From JBOGEN01 sp050743265 (GTDB taxonomy: Bacteria > Actinomycetota > Actinomycetes > JBOGEN01): a DNA stretch of 23,541 nucleotides. Each line of letters opens with the position of its first letter. The stretch's first letter is position 1. This document shows positions 7,313 to 15,312 of this stretch, piece by piece. A model generated the notes under the pieces. That model was not told the origin of the DNA. It ran no database searches and saw only the letters and a list, made by a program, of their open reading frames with translations. Position numbers and translations under genes: made by a program. The stretch covers positions 1 to 23,541 of the forward strand of contig JBOGEN010000128.1 in the NCBI GenBank assembly GCA_050743265.1. The letters are read 5' to 3'.

Positions 7313-8193
7313 TCGCGCCCCAGGTCGCGGTGGGTCACAACCGTCTCGATGCCGGCGGCCGAAAGGCGCGCGCCGAGCTGTTCCGCCATCGCCACGCTGC
7401 GGTGCTTACCGCCCGTACAGCCGACGGCGAGCATCACGTACCGCTTGCCCTCCCGCCGGTACCCGGCGGCCAGGGTGCCCAGCAGCTTGGTGTACGTCTC
7501 GAGGAAATCCGCGGCGCCCGGCTGGCCGAGCACGTAGTCGCGGACCCTGTCGTCGAGGCCGGTGCGAGGGCGCAGCTCGGGGACCCAGTGCGGGTTCGGC
7601 AGGAAGCGGCAGTCGACCACCAGGTCGGCGTCCACCGGCAGCCCGTACTTGTAGCCGAACGACACGACGGTGGCACGCAGCTCGGGTTCCTGCCGGTCCG
7701 CGAACGCGGCGTCGATCTTCGCCCGCAGCTCGTGCACGTTGAGCACGGACGTGTCGATGACGAGGTCGGCCTCGCCGCGCAGGTCGCGCAGCAGGTCCCG
7801 CTCCTGGGCGATGCCGTCGACGACCCGGCCGTCGGCCTGCAGCGGGTGCGGGCGCCGCACGCTCTCGAAACGGCGTACCAGGACGTCGTCACCCGCCTCG
7901 AGGAACACGACCCGGGGCTGAACACCCCGCGTGTCCAGTGTCGCCAGGGCGGTCTGCAGGTCGGAGAAGAAGGCTCGGCCTCGGACGTCCACGACAGTCG
8001 CGATGCGGGGCACCGCGCCCCTCGTACGCCCGCCGAGCTCGACCAGGGTGGGCAGCAGCCCGGGCGGAAGGTTGTCCACCACGAACCAGCCCAGGTCCTC
8101 GAGGCACTTGGCGGCGGTGCTCCGCCCGGCACCCGACATGCCCGTGATGATGACGAGCTCCGGCCCGGACGGGGCCGAATGTTCAGCCGTCAC
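7309..8193 (-). CDS. rapZ: RapZ / YvcJ family RNase adapter, P-loop nucleotide-binding protein
   Basis: RapZ in enterobacteria guides RNase E to the small RNA GlmZ to control glucosamine-6-phosphate synthesis. In Gram-positives the homologue YvcJ is a nucleotide-binding protein with a less clear role. The product is 294 residues. The P-loop G-M-S-G-A-G-R-S is at residues 18-25, with Arg where the classical Walker A has Lys, which I recall as usual for actinobacterial members. L-G-W-F-V-V-D-N-L-P-P follows. The C-terminal domain shows V-S-F-G-Y-K-Y-G-L-P, D-C-R-F-L-P-N-P and the signature G-C-T-G-G-K-H-R-S-V. The frame is open up to 8667, but GTG at 8193 overlaps the uvrC TGA by 4 bp and gives the standard N-terminus. 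It is followed by yvcK with another 4-bp overlap. Confidence 0.95.
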   Translation of the reverse strand: MTAEHSAPSGPELVIITGMSGAGRSTAAKCLEDLGWFVVDNLPPGLLPTLVELGGRTRGAVPRIATVVDVRGRAFFSDLQTALATLDTRGVQPRVVFLEAGDDVLVRRFESVRRPHPLQADGRVVDGIAQERDLLRDLRGEADLVIDTSVLNVHELRAKIDAAFADRQEPELRATVVSFGYKYGLPVDADLVVDCRFLPNPHWVPELRPRTGLDDRVRDYVLGQPGAADFLETYTKLLGTLAAGYRREGKRYVMLAVGCTGGKHRSVAMAEQLGARLSAAGIETVVTHRDLGRE

Positions 8194-10286
8194 GGCGCCG
8201 GGCTCCGCTCGTCGATGCCTTCCTCGGGGTCGCTGCCGGGGTCGGGACCCGGCCCGTCCGCGGGCTCGCCGAGGATCTCGCCGGTGGCGGTGTTGACCGC
8301 CGCCGCGGCCGTGTCGGAGTCGTGCCCGTCGGGAGCCGCGAGCACGTCCACCACGGCCTGCGCGGTCCGCGGGCCGACGCCGGGCACCTCGGCGACCTCG
8401 TCCACCGTGGCCGCGCGCAGCCGCTTGAGCGAGCCGAAGTGGCGCAGGAGTGCCTTGCGGCGGGTCTCCCCCAGCCCGGGGACGCGGTCGAGGGCGCTCT
8501 GCGTCATCGACTTCGACCGGCGCTGCCGGTGGAACGTGATCGCGAACCGGTGCGCCTCGTCCCGGATCCGCTGGAGCAGGTACAGCCCCTCGCTGCTGCG
8601 CGGCAGCACCACCGGGTCGTCCTGGCCCGGCAGCCAGACCTCCTCGAGACGTTTGGCGAGCCCGCACAGCGCCACGTCGTCGACGCCGAGGGCGTCCAGC
8701 GCCCGGGCGGCGGCGGCGACCTGCGGCGGTCCCCCGTCGACGACGACGAGGTTCGGCGTGTACGCGAACCTGCGCGGCCGCCCCGTCTCGGGGTCGATCG
8801 CGGCCGGTCCGGCGCTGGTCTCCTCGTCGCCGGGGTCACCCCGCGAGTCACGCATCGGGTCGTAGTCGCCGATCGGCCCGCGCTCGGCGAGGTAGCGGCG
8901 GAACCGGCGGGACAGCACCTCCTCGATGCTTGCCACGTCGTTCGCCGTCCGCTCCGGCCCGCCGACCGTCCTCAGGCTGAACCGGCGGTACTCCCCCTTG
9001 CGGGCGAGCCCGTCCTCGAACACGACCATGGACGCGACCACGTTGCTGCCCTGCAGGTTGGACACGTCGTAGCACTCGATGCGCAGCGGCGCCTCGTCGA
9101 GCCCGAGGGCGTCCTGGATCTCCTGCAGCGCGCGGCTGCGGGTGGTGAGGTCACTGGCGCGGCGGGTCTTGTGCTGGCCGAGCGCCTGCAGCGCGTTGCG
9201 GCCGACGGTCTCCAGGAGCGCGCGCTTGTCGCCGCGCTGCGGTATGCGCAGCTGGACGCGGGCCCCGCGCTGCAGCTGCAGCAGCTCGCTGACCACGTCG
9301 GCGTCCGGCGGCAAGGCGGGTACCAGCACCTCGCGCGGCACCTCGTTGCCCCCGTCGAGGTAGAACTGCTCGCAGAACCGCTCGACGAGCCCGCTGGTGT
9401 CCACGTCCTCGACCTTGTCGACCACGAGCCCACGCTGGCCGCGGACACGTCCGCCTCGGACATGGAAGACCTGGACCGCCGCCTCGAGCTCGTCCTCGGC
9501 GAAGGCGACCACGTCGGCGTCGGTGCCGTCGCCGAGCACGACGGCCTGCTTCTCCATCGCCCGCTCGAGCGCCCCGATGTCGTCACGCAGCCGCGCGGCC
9601 TTCTCGTACTCGAGGTTCGCGGCGGCGACCTGCATCTCCTTCTCCAGCCGCCGGACGTACGTCGAGGTCTGGCCCGCCATGAAGTCGCAGAAGTCGTCCA
9701 CGATGCGCCGGTGCTCCTCGGCACTCACCCGGCCCACGCAGGGGGCGGAGCACTTGCCGATGTAGCCGAGCAGGCACGGACGGCCGACCTGCTCGGCACG
9801 CTTGAACACGCCCTTGCTGCACGTCCGCGCCGGAAAGACGCGCAGCAGCAGGTCCAGCGTCTCGCGGATCGCCCAGGCGTGGGAGTACGGCCCGAAGTAC
9901 CGCACGCCCTTCTTCTTGGCCCCGCGCATCACCTGCAGCCGCGGGTACTCCTCGTGCAGCGTCACCGCGAGGCTGGGGTAGCTCTTGTCGTCCCGGTAGC
10001 GGACGTTGAAGCGCGGGTCGAACTCCTTGATCCAGGAGTACTCGAGCTGGAGCGCCTCCACCTCGGTGGCCACCACCGTCCACTCGACCGAGGCGGCCGT
10101 GGTGACCATGGTCTGGGTCCGCGGGTGCAGGCCGGCGATGTCGGTGAAGTACGAGTTGAGCCGGGCGCGCAGGTTCTTGGCCTTCCCCACGTACACGACC
10201 CGGCCGTGCGCGTCCGAGAACCGGTAGACCCCCGGCCCCTCCGGGACGGAGCCCGGAGCGGGGCGGTATGTCGCGGGGTCGGCCAC
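8190..10286 (-). CDS. uvrC: Excinuclease ABC subunit C
   Basis: UvrC makes both incisions flanking a DNA lesion after UvrB is loaded. The product is 698 residues. Domains in order: a GIY-YIG nuclease at about residues 16-95 (G-V-Y-R-F, V-Y-V-G-K-A-K-N-L-R); a four-cysteine region at about 155-180 (T-C-S-K-G, R-P-C-L-L-G-Y-I-G-K-C-S-A-P-C) of the kind known to bind an Fe-S cluster; a UVR helix (N-L-E-Y-E-K-A-A-R-L-R-D-D) for UvrB contact; an RNase H-like nuclease domain (I-E-C-Y-D-V-S-N-L-Q-G and V-V-V-D-G-G); and tandem helix-hairpin-helix motifs near the end, followed by an acidic tail. GTG at 10286 is chosen because it gives the family's usual N-terminus; the frame is open to 10574. rapZ overlaps its stop. 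Confidence 0.96.
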   Translation of the reverse strand: MADPATYRPAPGSVPEGPGVYRFSDAHGRVVYVGKAKNLRARLNSYFTDIAGLHPRTQTMVTTAASVEWTVVATEVEALQLEYSWIKEFDPRFNVRYRDDKSYPSLAVTLHEEYPRLQVMRGAKKKGVRYFGPYSHAWAIRETLDLLLRVFPARTCSKGVFKRAEQVGRPCLLGYIGKCSAPCVGRVSAEEHRRIVDDFCDFMAGQTSTYVRRLEKEMQVAAANLEYEKAARLRDDIGALERAMEKQAVVLGDGTDADVVAFAEDELEAAVQVFHVRGGRVRGQRGLVVDKVEDVDTSGLVERFCEQFYLDGGNEVPREVLVPALPPDADVVSELLQLQRGARVQLRIPQRGDKRALLETVGRNALQALGQHKTRRASDLTTRSRALQEIQDALGLDEAPLRIECYDVSNLQGSNVVASMVVFEDGLARKGEYRRFSLRTVGGPERTANDVASIEEVLSRRFRRYLAERGPIGDYDPMRDSRGDPGDEETSAGPAAIDPETGRPRRFAYTPNLVVVDGGPPQVAAAARALDALGVDDVALCGLAKRLEEVWLPGQDDPVVLPRSSEGLYLLQRIRDEAHRFAITFHRQRRSKSMTQSALDRVPGLGETRRKALLRHFGSLKRLRAATVDEVAEVPGVGPRTAQAVVDVLAAPDGHDSDTAAAAVNTATGEILGEPADGPGPDPGSDPEEGIDERSPAP

Positions 10287-10293
10287 GTCGCCC

Positions 10294-10299
10294 ACCTTA
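10294..10299 (-). promoter_or_regulatory. Candidate -10 element for a leaderless uvrC transcript
   Basis: TAAGGT (reverse strand) matches TAnnnT and ends 7 bp before the uvrC GTG, the spacing expected if transcription starts at or next to the start codon. The same bases also read as a Shine-Dalgarno (AAGGTGGG), and they fall in a 6-bp inverted repeat (10291-10296 with 10306-10311), so a leadered reading is equally possible. No clear -35 was seen. Confidence 0.3.
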
Positions 10300-10402
10300 C
10301 GGCCGGGTGGGGACCGGAACGGCGACCTGCGCGCCCGGACACGGCACCCCGGCGGCCCGTCGGCGAGGCCGGCCGCGAGGGCGCCGAGCGTCGGCGGGAC
10401 GC

Positions 10403-10906
10403 TCAGCCGAGCGTGACCTCGCCTCCGGAGACGGAGGTCTTGACCGACTTCAGCGGGCTGGGTGCGGGACCCCCGACGACCGAGCCGTCCTCGGCGCTGT
10501 ACTGGCTGCCGTGGCAGGGGCAGGTGATCGTGCCGTCCTTCACCTCGTTCACGAGGCAGCCCATGTGCGTGCACACCGCGGTGAACGCGGTGAAGGTGCC
10601 CTTCGTCGGCTGGGCCACGACGAGCTTCTCCTTCTTCAGGACCTCCCCGCCGCCCACCGGGATGTCGGACGCGGCCACGGACGTGCCGCCACCCGCAGCG
10701 GACCCGCCCCCGCCGGAGTCCTGCTCCGCCGTGCCGTTGGAGGACCCCCCGCCGGACGAGCCGCCACCGCCGGAGTCGTCCGAACCGCAGGCTGCGAGCG
10801 CCGCCCCTGCGACCCCGGCGAGGGCAGCGCTGCGCAGCACCGTCCGGCGCGCGAGCGGGTTCTTCGGGTCACGGGTCTCGTCGAGAGAGTCGTGGTCCGG
10901 GGTCAT
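10403..10906 (-). CDS. Rieske [2Fe-2S] lipoprotein with twin-arginine signal
   Basis: This is a 167-residue exported iron-sulfur protein of unknown partner. The N-terminus has the twin-arginine motif A-R-R-T-V-L-R (Arg20, Arg21) and a hydrophobic stretch, then a lipobox L-A-A-C with Cys40, so it is probably folded with its cluster, exported by Tat and lipid-anchored outside. A flexible Ser/Gly/Asp-rich linker spans about residues 41-80. The Rieske domain shows C-T-H-M-G-C (Cys112, His114, Cys117) and C-P-C-H-G-S (Cys129, Cys131, His132). By family analogy the ligands are Cys112, His114, Cys129 and His132, with a Cys117-Cys131 disulfide. ATG at 10906 has a GGAG site 7 bp upstream and removes an implausible extension reaching 11020. 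No cytochrome bc genes are nearby; it sits alone between uvrA and uvrC. Confidence 0.9.
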   Translation of the reverse strand: MTPDHDSLDETRDPKNPLARRTVLRSAALAGVAGAALAACGSDDSGGGGSSGGGSSNGTAEQDSGGGGSAAGGGTSVAASDIPVGGGEVLKKEKLVVAQPTKGTFTAFTAVCTHMGCLVNEVKDGTITCPCHGSQYSAEDGSVVGGPAPSPLKSVKTSVSGGEVTLG

Positions 10907-11029
10907 GTCCGGCTCCGTCCGTCGGTTCGTCGGGGTGTCGGGGGTGTTCCGGGCACGTTGCGTCGTCGGGACGCTCCACGGCCCTCCCCGTCGAACGAAG
11001 CAGGCCCCGCCCGGGTTCACCCGATCTGC

Positions 11030-13933
11030 TCAGCCTTGCTGCGCGGACGCGGCACGGACACGACGGCCACGGCCACGGCTCGCCGTGCTCGCCCGGTCGC
11101 CGAGCACGTTCTGCAGGAAGACCCCGGTGTGGCTGCCCTCGGCCACCGCGACGTCCTCGGGAGGTCCCTCGGCCACCACCGTGCCCCCGCCCGTGCCGCC
11201 CTCGGGCCCCATGTCCACGAGCCAGTCGGCCGTCTTGATCACGTCGAGGTTGTGCTCGATGATCACGACCGTGTTGCCGGCCTCGACCAGGCGCCCGAGC
11301 ACGCCGAGCAGCTTGCGGATGTCCTCGAAGTGCAGCCCCGTGGTCGGCTCGTCCAGCACGTAGAGGGTGCGGCCGGTCGAGCGCTTCTGCAGCTCGGACG
11401 CGAGCTTGACCCGCTGGGCCTCACCGCCGGAGAGCGTCGGCGCTGGCTGGCCGAGCCGGACGTATCCGAGGCCGACGTCGACGAGCGTGCGCAGGTGGCG
11501 GGCGATCGGCGGGACGGCCTCGAAGAACTCGAGCGCCTCCTCGATCGACATCTCGAGGACCTCGGAGACGGTCTTGCCCTTGAAGTGGACCTCGAGCGTC
11601 TCCCTGTTGTACCGGGCCCCGTGGCAGACCTCGCACGGGACGTACACGTCGGGGAGGAAGTTCATCTCGATCTTGATCGTGCCGTCGCCCGAGCACGCCT
11701 CGCAGCGCCCGCCCTTGACGTTGAACGAGAACCGGCCCGGCTGGTAGCCGCGCACCTTCGCCTCGCTGGTCTGCGCGAACAGCTTGCGGACGTGGTCGAA
11801 GACGCCCGTGTACGTGGCCGGGTTCGACCGCGGCGTACGCCCGATCGGCGACTGGTCGACGTGGATGACCTTGTCGACGTGCTCGGTGCCGCTGATGCGG
11901 CGGTGCCGGCCGGGGACGGCACGGGCCGAGTACAGCTCGCGGGCCAGCGCGGCGTACAGGATGTCGTTGACGAGCGTGGACTTGCCCGAGCCGGACACCC
12001 CGGTCACCGCGACCAGGCAGCCGAGCGGGAAGGAGACGGTCACGTCACGCAGGTTGTGCTCGCGCGCCCCGTGCACGGTGAGGGCGCGCCCCGGGGTCGG
12101 CGTCCGGCGGATGTCCGGGACCGGGATGACCCGCCGCCCGTCCAGGTAGGCCCCGGTCAGGGACTCCTCGGTGGCGACCAGCGCGTCCACGGTGCCGGAC
12201 ACGACGACCTGGCCCCCGTGCTCGCCGGCGCCCGGGCCGATGTCGACGACCCAGTCGGCGGTGCGGATGGTGTCCTCGTCGTGCTCGACGACGATGAGCG
12301 TGTTACCGAGGTCACGCAGCCGCACCAGGGTCTGGATGAGGCGGCGGTTGTCGCGCTGGTGCAGGCCGATCGACGGCTCGTCCAGCACGTAGAGCACACC
12401 GACGAGCCCGGAGCCGATCTGGGTGGCGAGCCGGATGCGCTGCGCCTCGCCGCCGGCGAGCGTGCCCGCGGCCCGGTCCAGGGTGAGGTAGTGCAGGCCG
12501 ACGTCGAGGAGGAAGCCGAGCCGGGAGTTGACCTCCTTGAGCACCCGCTCGGCGATGTGCTTCTCGCGCGGGGTCAGCTCGAGGCCACGGAGAAACTCGG
12601 CACACCCCCCGATCGGCATCGAGGACACGTCCGCGATGGACTGCCCGCCGACGGTCACCGCCAGCGAGACCGGCTTGAGCCGCGCTCCGGCGCACGCCGG
12701 GCACGGCACCTCGCGCATGAACCCCTCGAACCGCTCGCGGCTGGCGTCCGACTCGGCCTCGCGGTGCCGGCGCTCGACGAACGGGATGACGCCCTCGTAC
12801 GAGGTGTAGTACGAGCGCTCGCGCCCGTACCGGTTGCGGTAGCGCACGTGGACCTGGGTGGAGTGCCCGCGCAGGACGGCGTTGCGGGCCTTCGCGGGCA
12901 GCCGCTCCCACGGGGTGTCCACCCGGAAGCCGATGCCCTCGGCGAGAGCGGTGATCAGCCGGCCGAAGTACTCGCTGGTGTGCCCGGACGACCACGGCGC
13001 GATCGCCCCGTCGGCCAGCGAGCGGGACGGGTCGGGCACGACGAGCTCGGGGTCGACCTCCATCCGCGTGCCGAGACCGGTGCAGTCCGGGCACGCCCCG
13101 TAGGGGGAGTTGAAGGAGAACGAGCGGGGCTCCAGCTCCTCGAAGGACAGGTCGTCGTACAGGCAGGCGAGGTGCTCGGAGAACACGCGCTCCCGGTGAG
13201 GGTCGGACTCCGGCAGGTCGACGAAGTCGAGCGTGACCAGCCCACCGCCGAGCTCGAGCGCGGTCTCGATGGAGTCGGTGAGGCGGCGCTTGGCCGACGA
13301 CTTCACCGTCAGCCGGTCGACGACCACCTCGATCGTGTGCTTCTCCTGCTTCTTGAGCCGGGGCGGTTCGGTGAGCGGGTGCACCACCCCGTCGACCCGG
13401 ACCCGGGAGTAGCCCTTCGTCTGCAGCTCGGCGAACAGGTCGACGTACTCGCCCTTGCGCCCCCGCACGACCGGGGCGAGCACCTGGAACCGCGACCCCT
13501 CGTCGAGCTCGAGGACGCGGTCGACGATCTGCTGCGGGGTCTGCCGCGCGATCGGCCGCCCGCACTCCGGACAGTGGGGCCGGCCGATGCGCGCGTAGAG
13601 CAGCCGCAGGTAGTCGTGCACCTCGGTGATCGTGCCGACCGTGGACCGCGGGTTGCGCGAGGTCGACTTCTGGTCGATCGAGACGGCCGGCGACAGGCCC
13701 TCGATGAAGTCGACGTCCGGCTTGTCCATCTGCCCCAGGAACTGGCGGGCGTACGCGGACAGCGACTCCACGTACCGCCGCTGGCCCTCGGCGAAGATCG
13801 TGTCGAAGGCCAGCGAGGACTTGCCCGACCCGGACAGGCCGGTGAAGACGATCAGCGCGTCGCGCGGCAGGTCGAGGGACACGTCCTTGAGGTTGTGCTC
13901 TCGCGCGCCACGGACGATCAGTCTGTCGGCCAC
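11030..13933 (-). CDS. uvrA: Excinuclease ABC subunit A
   Basis: UvrA is the ATP-driven damage sensor that delivers UvrB to DNA lesions. The product is 967 residues. The first ABC half has Walker A G-L-S-G-S-G-K-S-S at residues 32-40 and a signature L-A-G-G-E-A-Q-R. The second half has Walker A G-V-S-G-S-G-K-S-T near residue 644 and signature L-S-G-G-E-A-Q-R. The C-terminal zinc finger is complete: C-E-A-C, 19 residues, C-E-V-C. The first zinc module, near residues 254-282, is altered: C-L-Y-D instead of C-x2-C in the first pair, then C-P-D-C. The start is GTG at 13933 with GAAGGA just upstream; an open frame to 14083 lacks family similarity. The Rieske gene follows 123 bp downstream on the same strand. 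Confidence 0.97.
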   Translation of the reverse strand: MADRLIVRGAREHNLKDVSLDLPRDALIVFTGLSGSGKSSLAFDTIFAEGQRRYVESLSAYARQFLGQMDKPDVDFIEGLSPAVSIDQKSTSRNPRSTVGTITEVHDYLRLLYARIGRPHCPECGRPIARQTPQQIVDRVLELDEGSRFQVLAPVVRGRKGEYVDLFAELQTKGYSRVRVDGVVHPLTEPPRLKKQEKHTIEVVVDRLTVKSSAKRRLTDSIETALELGGGLVTLDFVDLPESDPHRERVFSEHLACLYDDLSFEELEPRSFSFNSPYGACPDCTGLGTRMEVDPELVVPDPSRSLADGAIAPWSSGHTSEYFGRLITALAEGIGFRVDTPWERLPAKARNAVLRGHSTQVHVRYRNRYGRERSYYTSYEGVIPFVERRHREAESDASRERFEGFMREVPCPACAGARLKPVSLAVTVGGQSIADVSSMPIGGCAEFLRGLELTPREKHIAERVLKEVNSRLGFLLDVGLHYLTLDRAAGTLAGGEAQRIRLATQIGSGLVGVLYVLDEPSIGLHQRDNRRLIQTLVRLRDLGNTLIVVEHDEDTIRTADWVVDIGPGAGEHGGQVVVSGTVDALVATEESLTGAYLDGRRVIPVPDIRRTPTPGRALTVHGAREHNLRDVTVSFPLGCLVAVTGVSGSGKSTLVNDILYAALARELYSARAVPGRHRRISGTEHVDKVIHVDQSPIGRTPRSNPATYTGVFDHVRKLFAQTSEAKVRGYQPGRFSFNVKGGRCEACSGDGTIKIEMNFLPDVYVPCEVCHGARYNRETLEVHFKGKTVSEVLEMSIEEALEFFEAVPPIARHLRTLVDVGLGYVRLGQPAPTLSGGEAQRVKLASELQKRSTGRTLYVLDEPTTGLHFEDIRKLLGVLGRLVEAGNTVVIIEHNLDVIKTADWLVDMGPEGGTGGGTVVAEGPPEDVAVAEGSHTGVFLQNVLGDRASTASRGRGRRVRAASAQQG

Positions 13934-13975
13934 GTGGTCCTTCCCCGGGCGGTCAGGTGGTCGGCAGCCGGCCAG

Positions 13976-13994
13976 GCCAGCTGGCAGCATGCTG
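13976..13994. repeat. Two abutting 10-bp palindromes upstream of uvrA
   Basis: GCCAGCTGGC (13976-13985) and CAGCATGCTG (13985-13994) are each perfect palindromes sharing one base. They lie 43-61 bp upstream of the uvrA GTG. Neither resembles the GAAC-N4-GTTC core of the actinobacterial LexA box. They could be operators, or chance in this GC-rich DNA. Confidence 0.4.
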
Positions 13995-14101
13995 GGCAGA
14001 GGTCGCTCCATGGTATGCGGGCCCACCGACAGTCTCGGCTCGTGCGGGTGGGGCGGACCAGGTCGCGGCGGGGCCGGCGTCACCGCGGCGTACGCCCGGC
14101 C

Positions 14102-15187
14102 TCAGAAGGTGGCGCGGTGGTCGGCCAGCAGCGCGCGGAGGTCGTCCACGGGCACCGCGTGGGCGGTGTTGCCGTCGCGCCCGGTGACGTCGGTCGCGGC
14201 CAGCAGACTGTTGAGGACAGCCTCCTCGGTGGCCTCGACTGCGGCCGCGAACACCGGGTCGAGCGCAGGCCCGGCACGACGGGACGCCTCCTGCCCGGGA
14301 GCCGACCGCAGCCCGGTGGCGAGGGCGAGGAAGATCTCCCCGCTGCCGTGGTCGCCCGTGCTGCCTGTGCGGGCGAGCCCGAGCCCGGCGCGGCGAGCCA
14401 CGCGGCCGCACGCCGGCGCGTCCAGCGGCGCGTCGGTGACGAGCACCACGATGCAGGACCCGGCGGGCTCGGCTCGCCCCTGCGGGGGCGGGGGCAGCAG
14501 CCGCCCCACCGGGACCCCTGCCACGGTGAGCCGCTCCGCGTCGCCGAAGTTCGTGAGCACGAGCGCGCCCAGCATCGCCCCGTCGGGCGTCACGCGGGAC
14601 GCCGTGCCGATCCCGCCCTTCCACCCCAGGCAGGTCATGCCGGTGCCCGCTCCCACCGCGCCCTCCGCCGGAGACGGGCCGCCGGCTCCGGCACGCGCCC
14701 GTGCCAACGCTGCGGCGACGTCCTCCCGCGCGAGCTGGACGCGGCGGGCGTCCGAGAGGTACGAGTCGTCGCACTCGGCCACCACGGGGATCACCACGTC
14801 CTCGACACCGATCCCCGGGTCCTCCTCGGCGAGCAGGGCCACCGCCGCGTCGTACACCCGGCCGACCTGCATCGTCGACGTGAGGAACACGGGGGTGTTC
14901 ACGGTGCCCCACTCCCCGGCCTGCAGCAGGCCCGTGCACTCCCCGGCCCCGTTGAGCACGGCTCCCCCGGCGGTCACGGGCGAGCGGAACAGGTTGCCCC
15001 CGAGGTCGAGCACGGTCACTCCCGTCCGGGCGACCCCGCGTCCTGCAGGTGGCTCGGGCTCGTCCCGCCACACGGTGGTGTGGCCGACGCCGACCCCCGG
15101 CACGTCCGCGACGGACGCCGTCGGGCCGCTCGGCAGCAGACCGATGGTGATCCCGAGGTCCGCGACACGCGCCATGGTCGTCAGCAT
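14102..15187 (-). CDS. P1 family (S58/DmpA-like) self-processing peptidase
   Basis: Members of this Ntn-like family cleave themselves into alpha and beta chains and act as aminopeptidases or amidases; DmpA is the prototype. The product is 361 residues. Early motifs are A-D-V-P-G-V-G-V-G-H-T-T-V and G-E-W-G-T-V-N-T-P-V-F-L-T-S-T. The middle has C-L-G-W-K-G-G-I-G-T-A-S-R. The likely autocleavage site is Gly243-Ser244 in P-A-G-S-C-I-V-V-L-V-T-D-A-P-L, which would make Ser244 the new N-terminal nucleophile. The downstream A-R-T-G-S-T-G-D-H-G-S-G-E-I block is also typical. ATG at 15187 is favoured over ATG at 15175 because GAGGGG lies 10 bp upstream. It is divergent from the isomerase-family gene across 125 bp. 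The substrate is unknown. Confidence 0.88.
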   Translation of the reverse strand: MLTTMARVADLGITIGLLPSGPTASVADVPGVGVGHTTVWRDEPEPPAGRGVARTGVTVLDLGGNLFRSPVTAGGAVLNGAGECTGLLQAGEWGTVNTPVFLTSTMQVGRVYDAAVALLAEEDPGIGVEDVVIPVVAECDDSYLSDARRVQLAREDVAAALARARAGAGGPSPAEGAVGAGTGMTCLGWKGGIGTASRVTPDGAMLGALVLTNFGDAERLTVAGVPVGRLLPPPPQGRAEPAGSCIVVLVTDAPLDAPACGRVARRAGLGLARTGSTGDHGSGEIFLALATGLRSAPGQEASRRAGPALDPVFAAAVEATEEAVLNSLLAATDVTGRDGNTAHAVPVDDLRALLADHRATF

Positions 15188-15312
15188 GCCAGGGCAGCCC
15201 CTCGGGAGGCTGCGGGCGCACGTCGGTCGCCCCGCGCACCCCGGGTCGCGGCCCGCGCCGGACGGGCTACCGTCGGACCACGCTGCCGAGCCGAGCGAAG
15301 GGGGGATCCGGC
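15188..15312. promoter_or_regulatory. Divergent promoter region between the S58 peptidase and isomerase-family genes
   Basis: These 125 bp separate two divergently transcribed genes and must hold both promoters unless the genes are read from elsewhere. On the plus strand TACCGT (15268-15273) fits a TAnnnT -10 located 40 bp before the GTG at 15313. No convincing -35 or -10 was identified for the leftward gene. Confidence 0.3.

Noticed and set aside
8194..8667. N-terminal extension of rapZ
   Set aside because: It overlaps the end of uvrC in another frame; the GTG at 8193 in a 4-bp overlap gives the normal RapZ N-terminus.
10907..11020. Longer start for the Rieske protein
   Set aside because: It would place 38 unrelated residues before the twin-arginine signal, which must be near the N-terminus.
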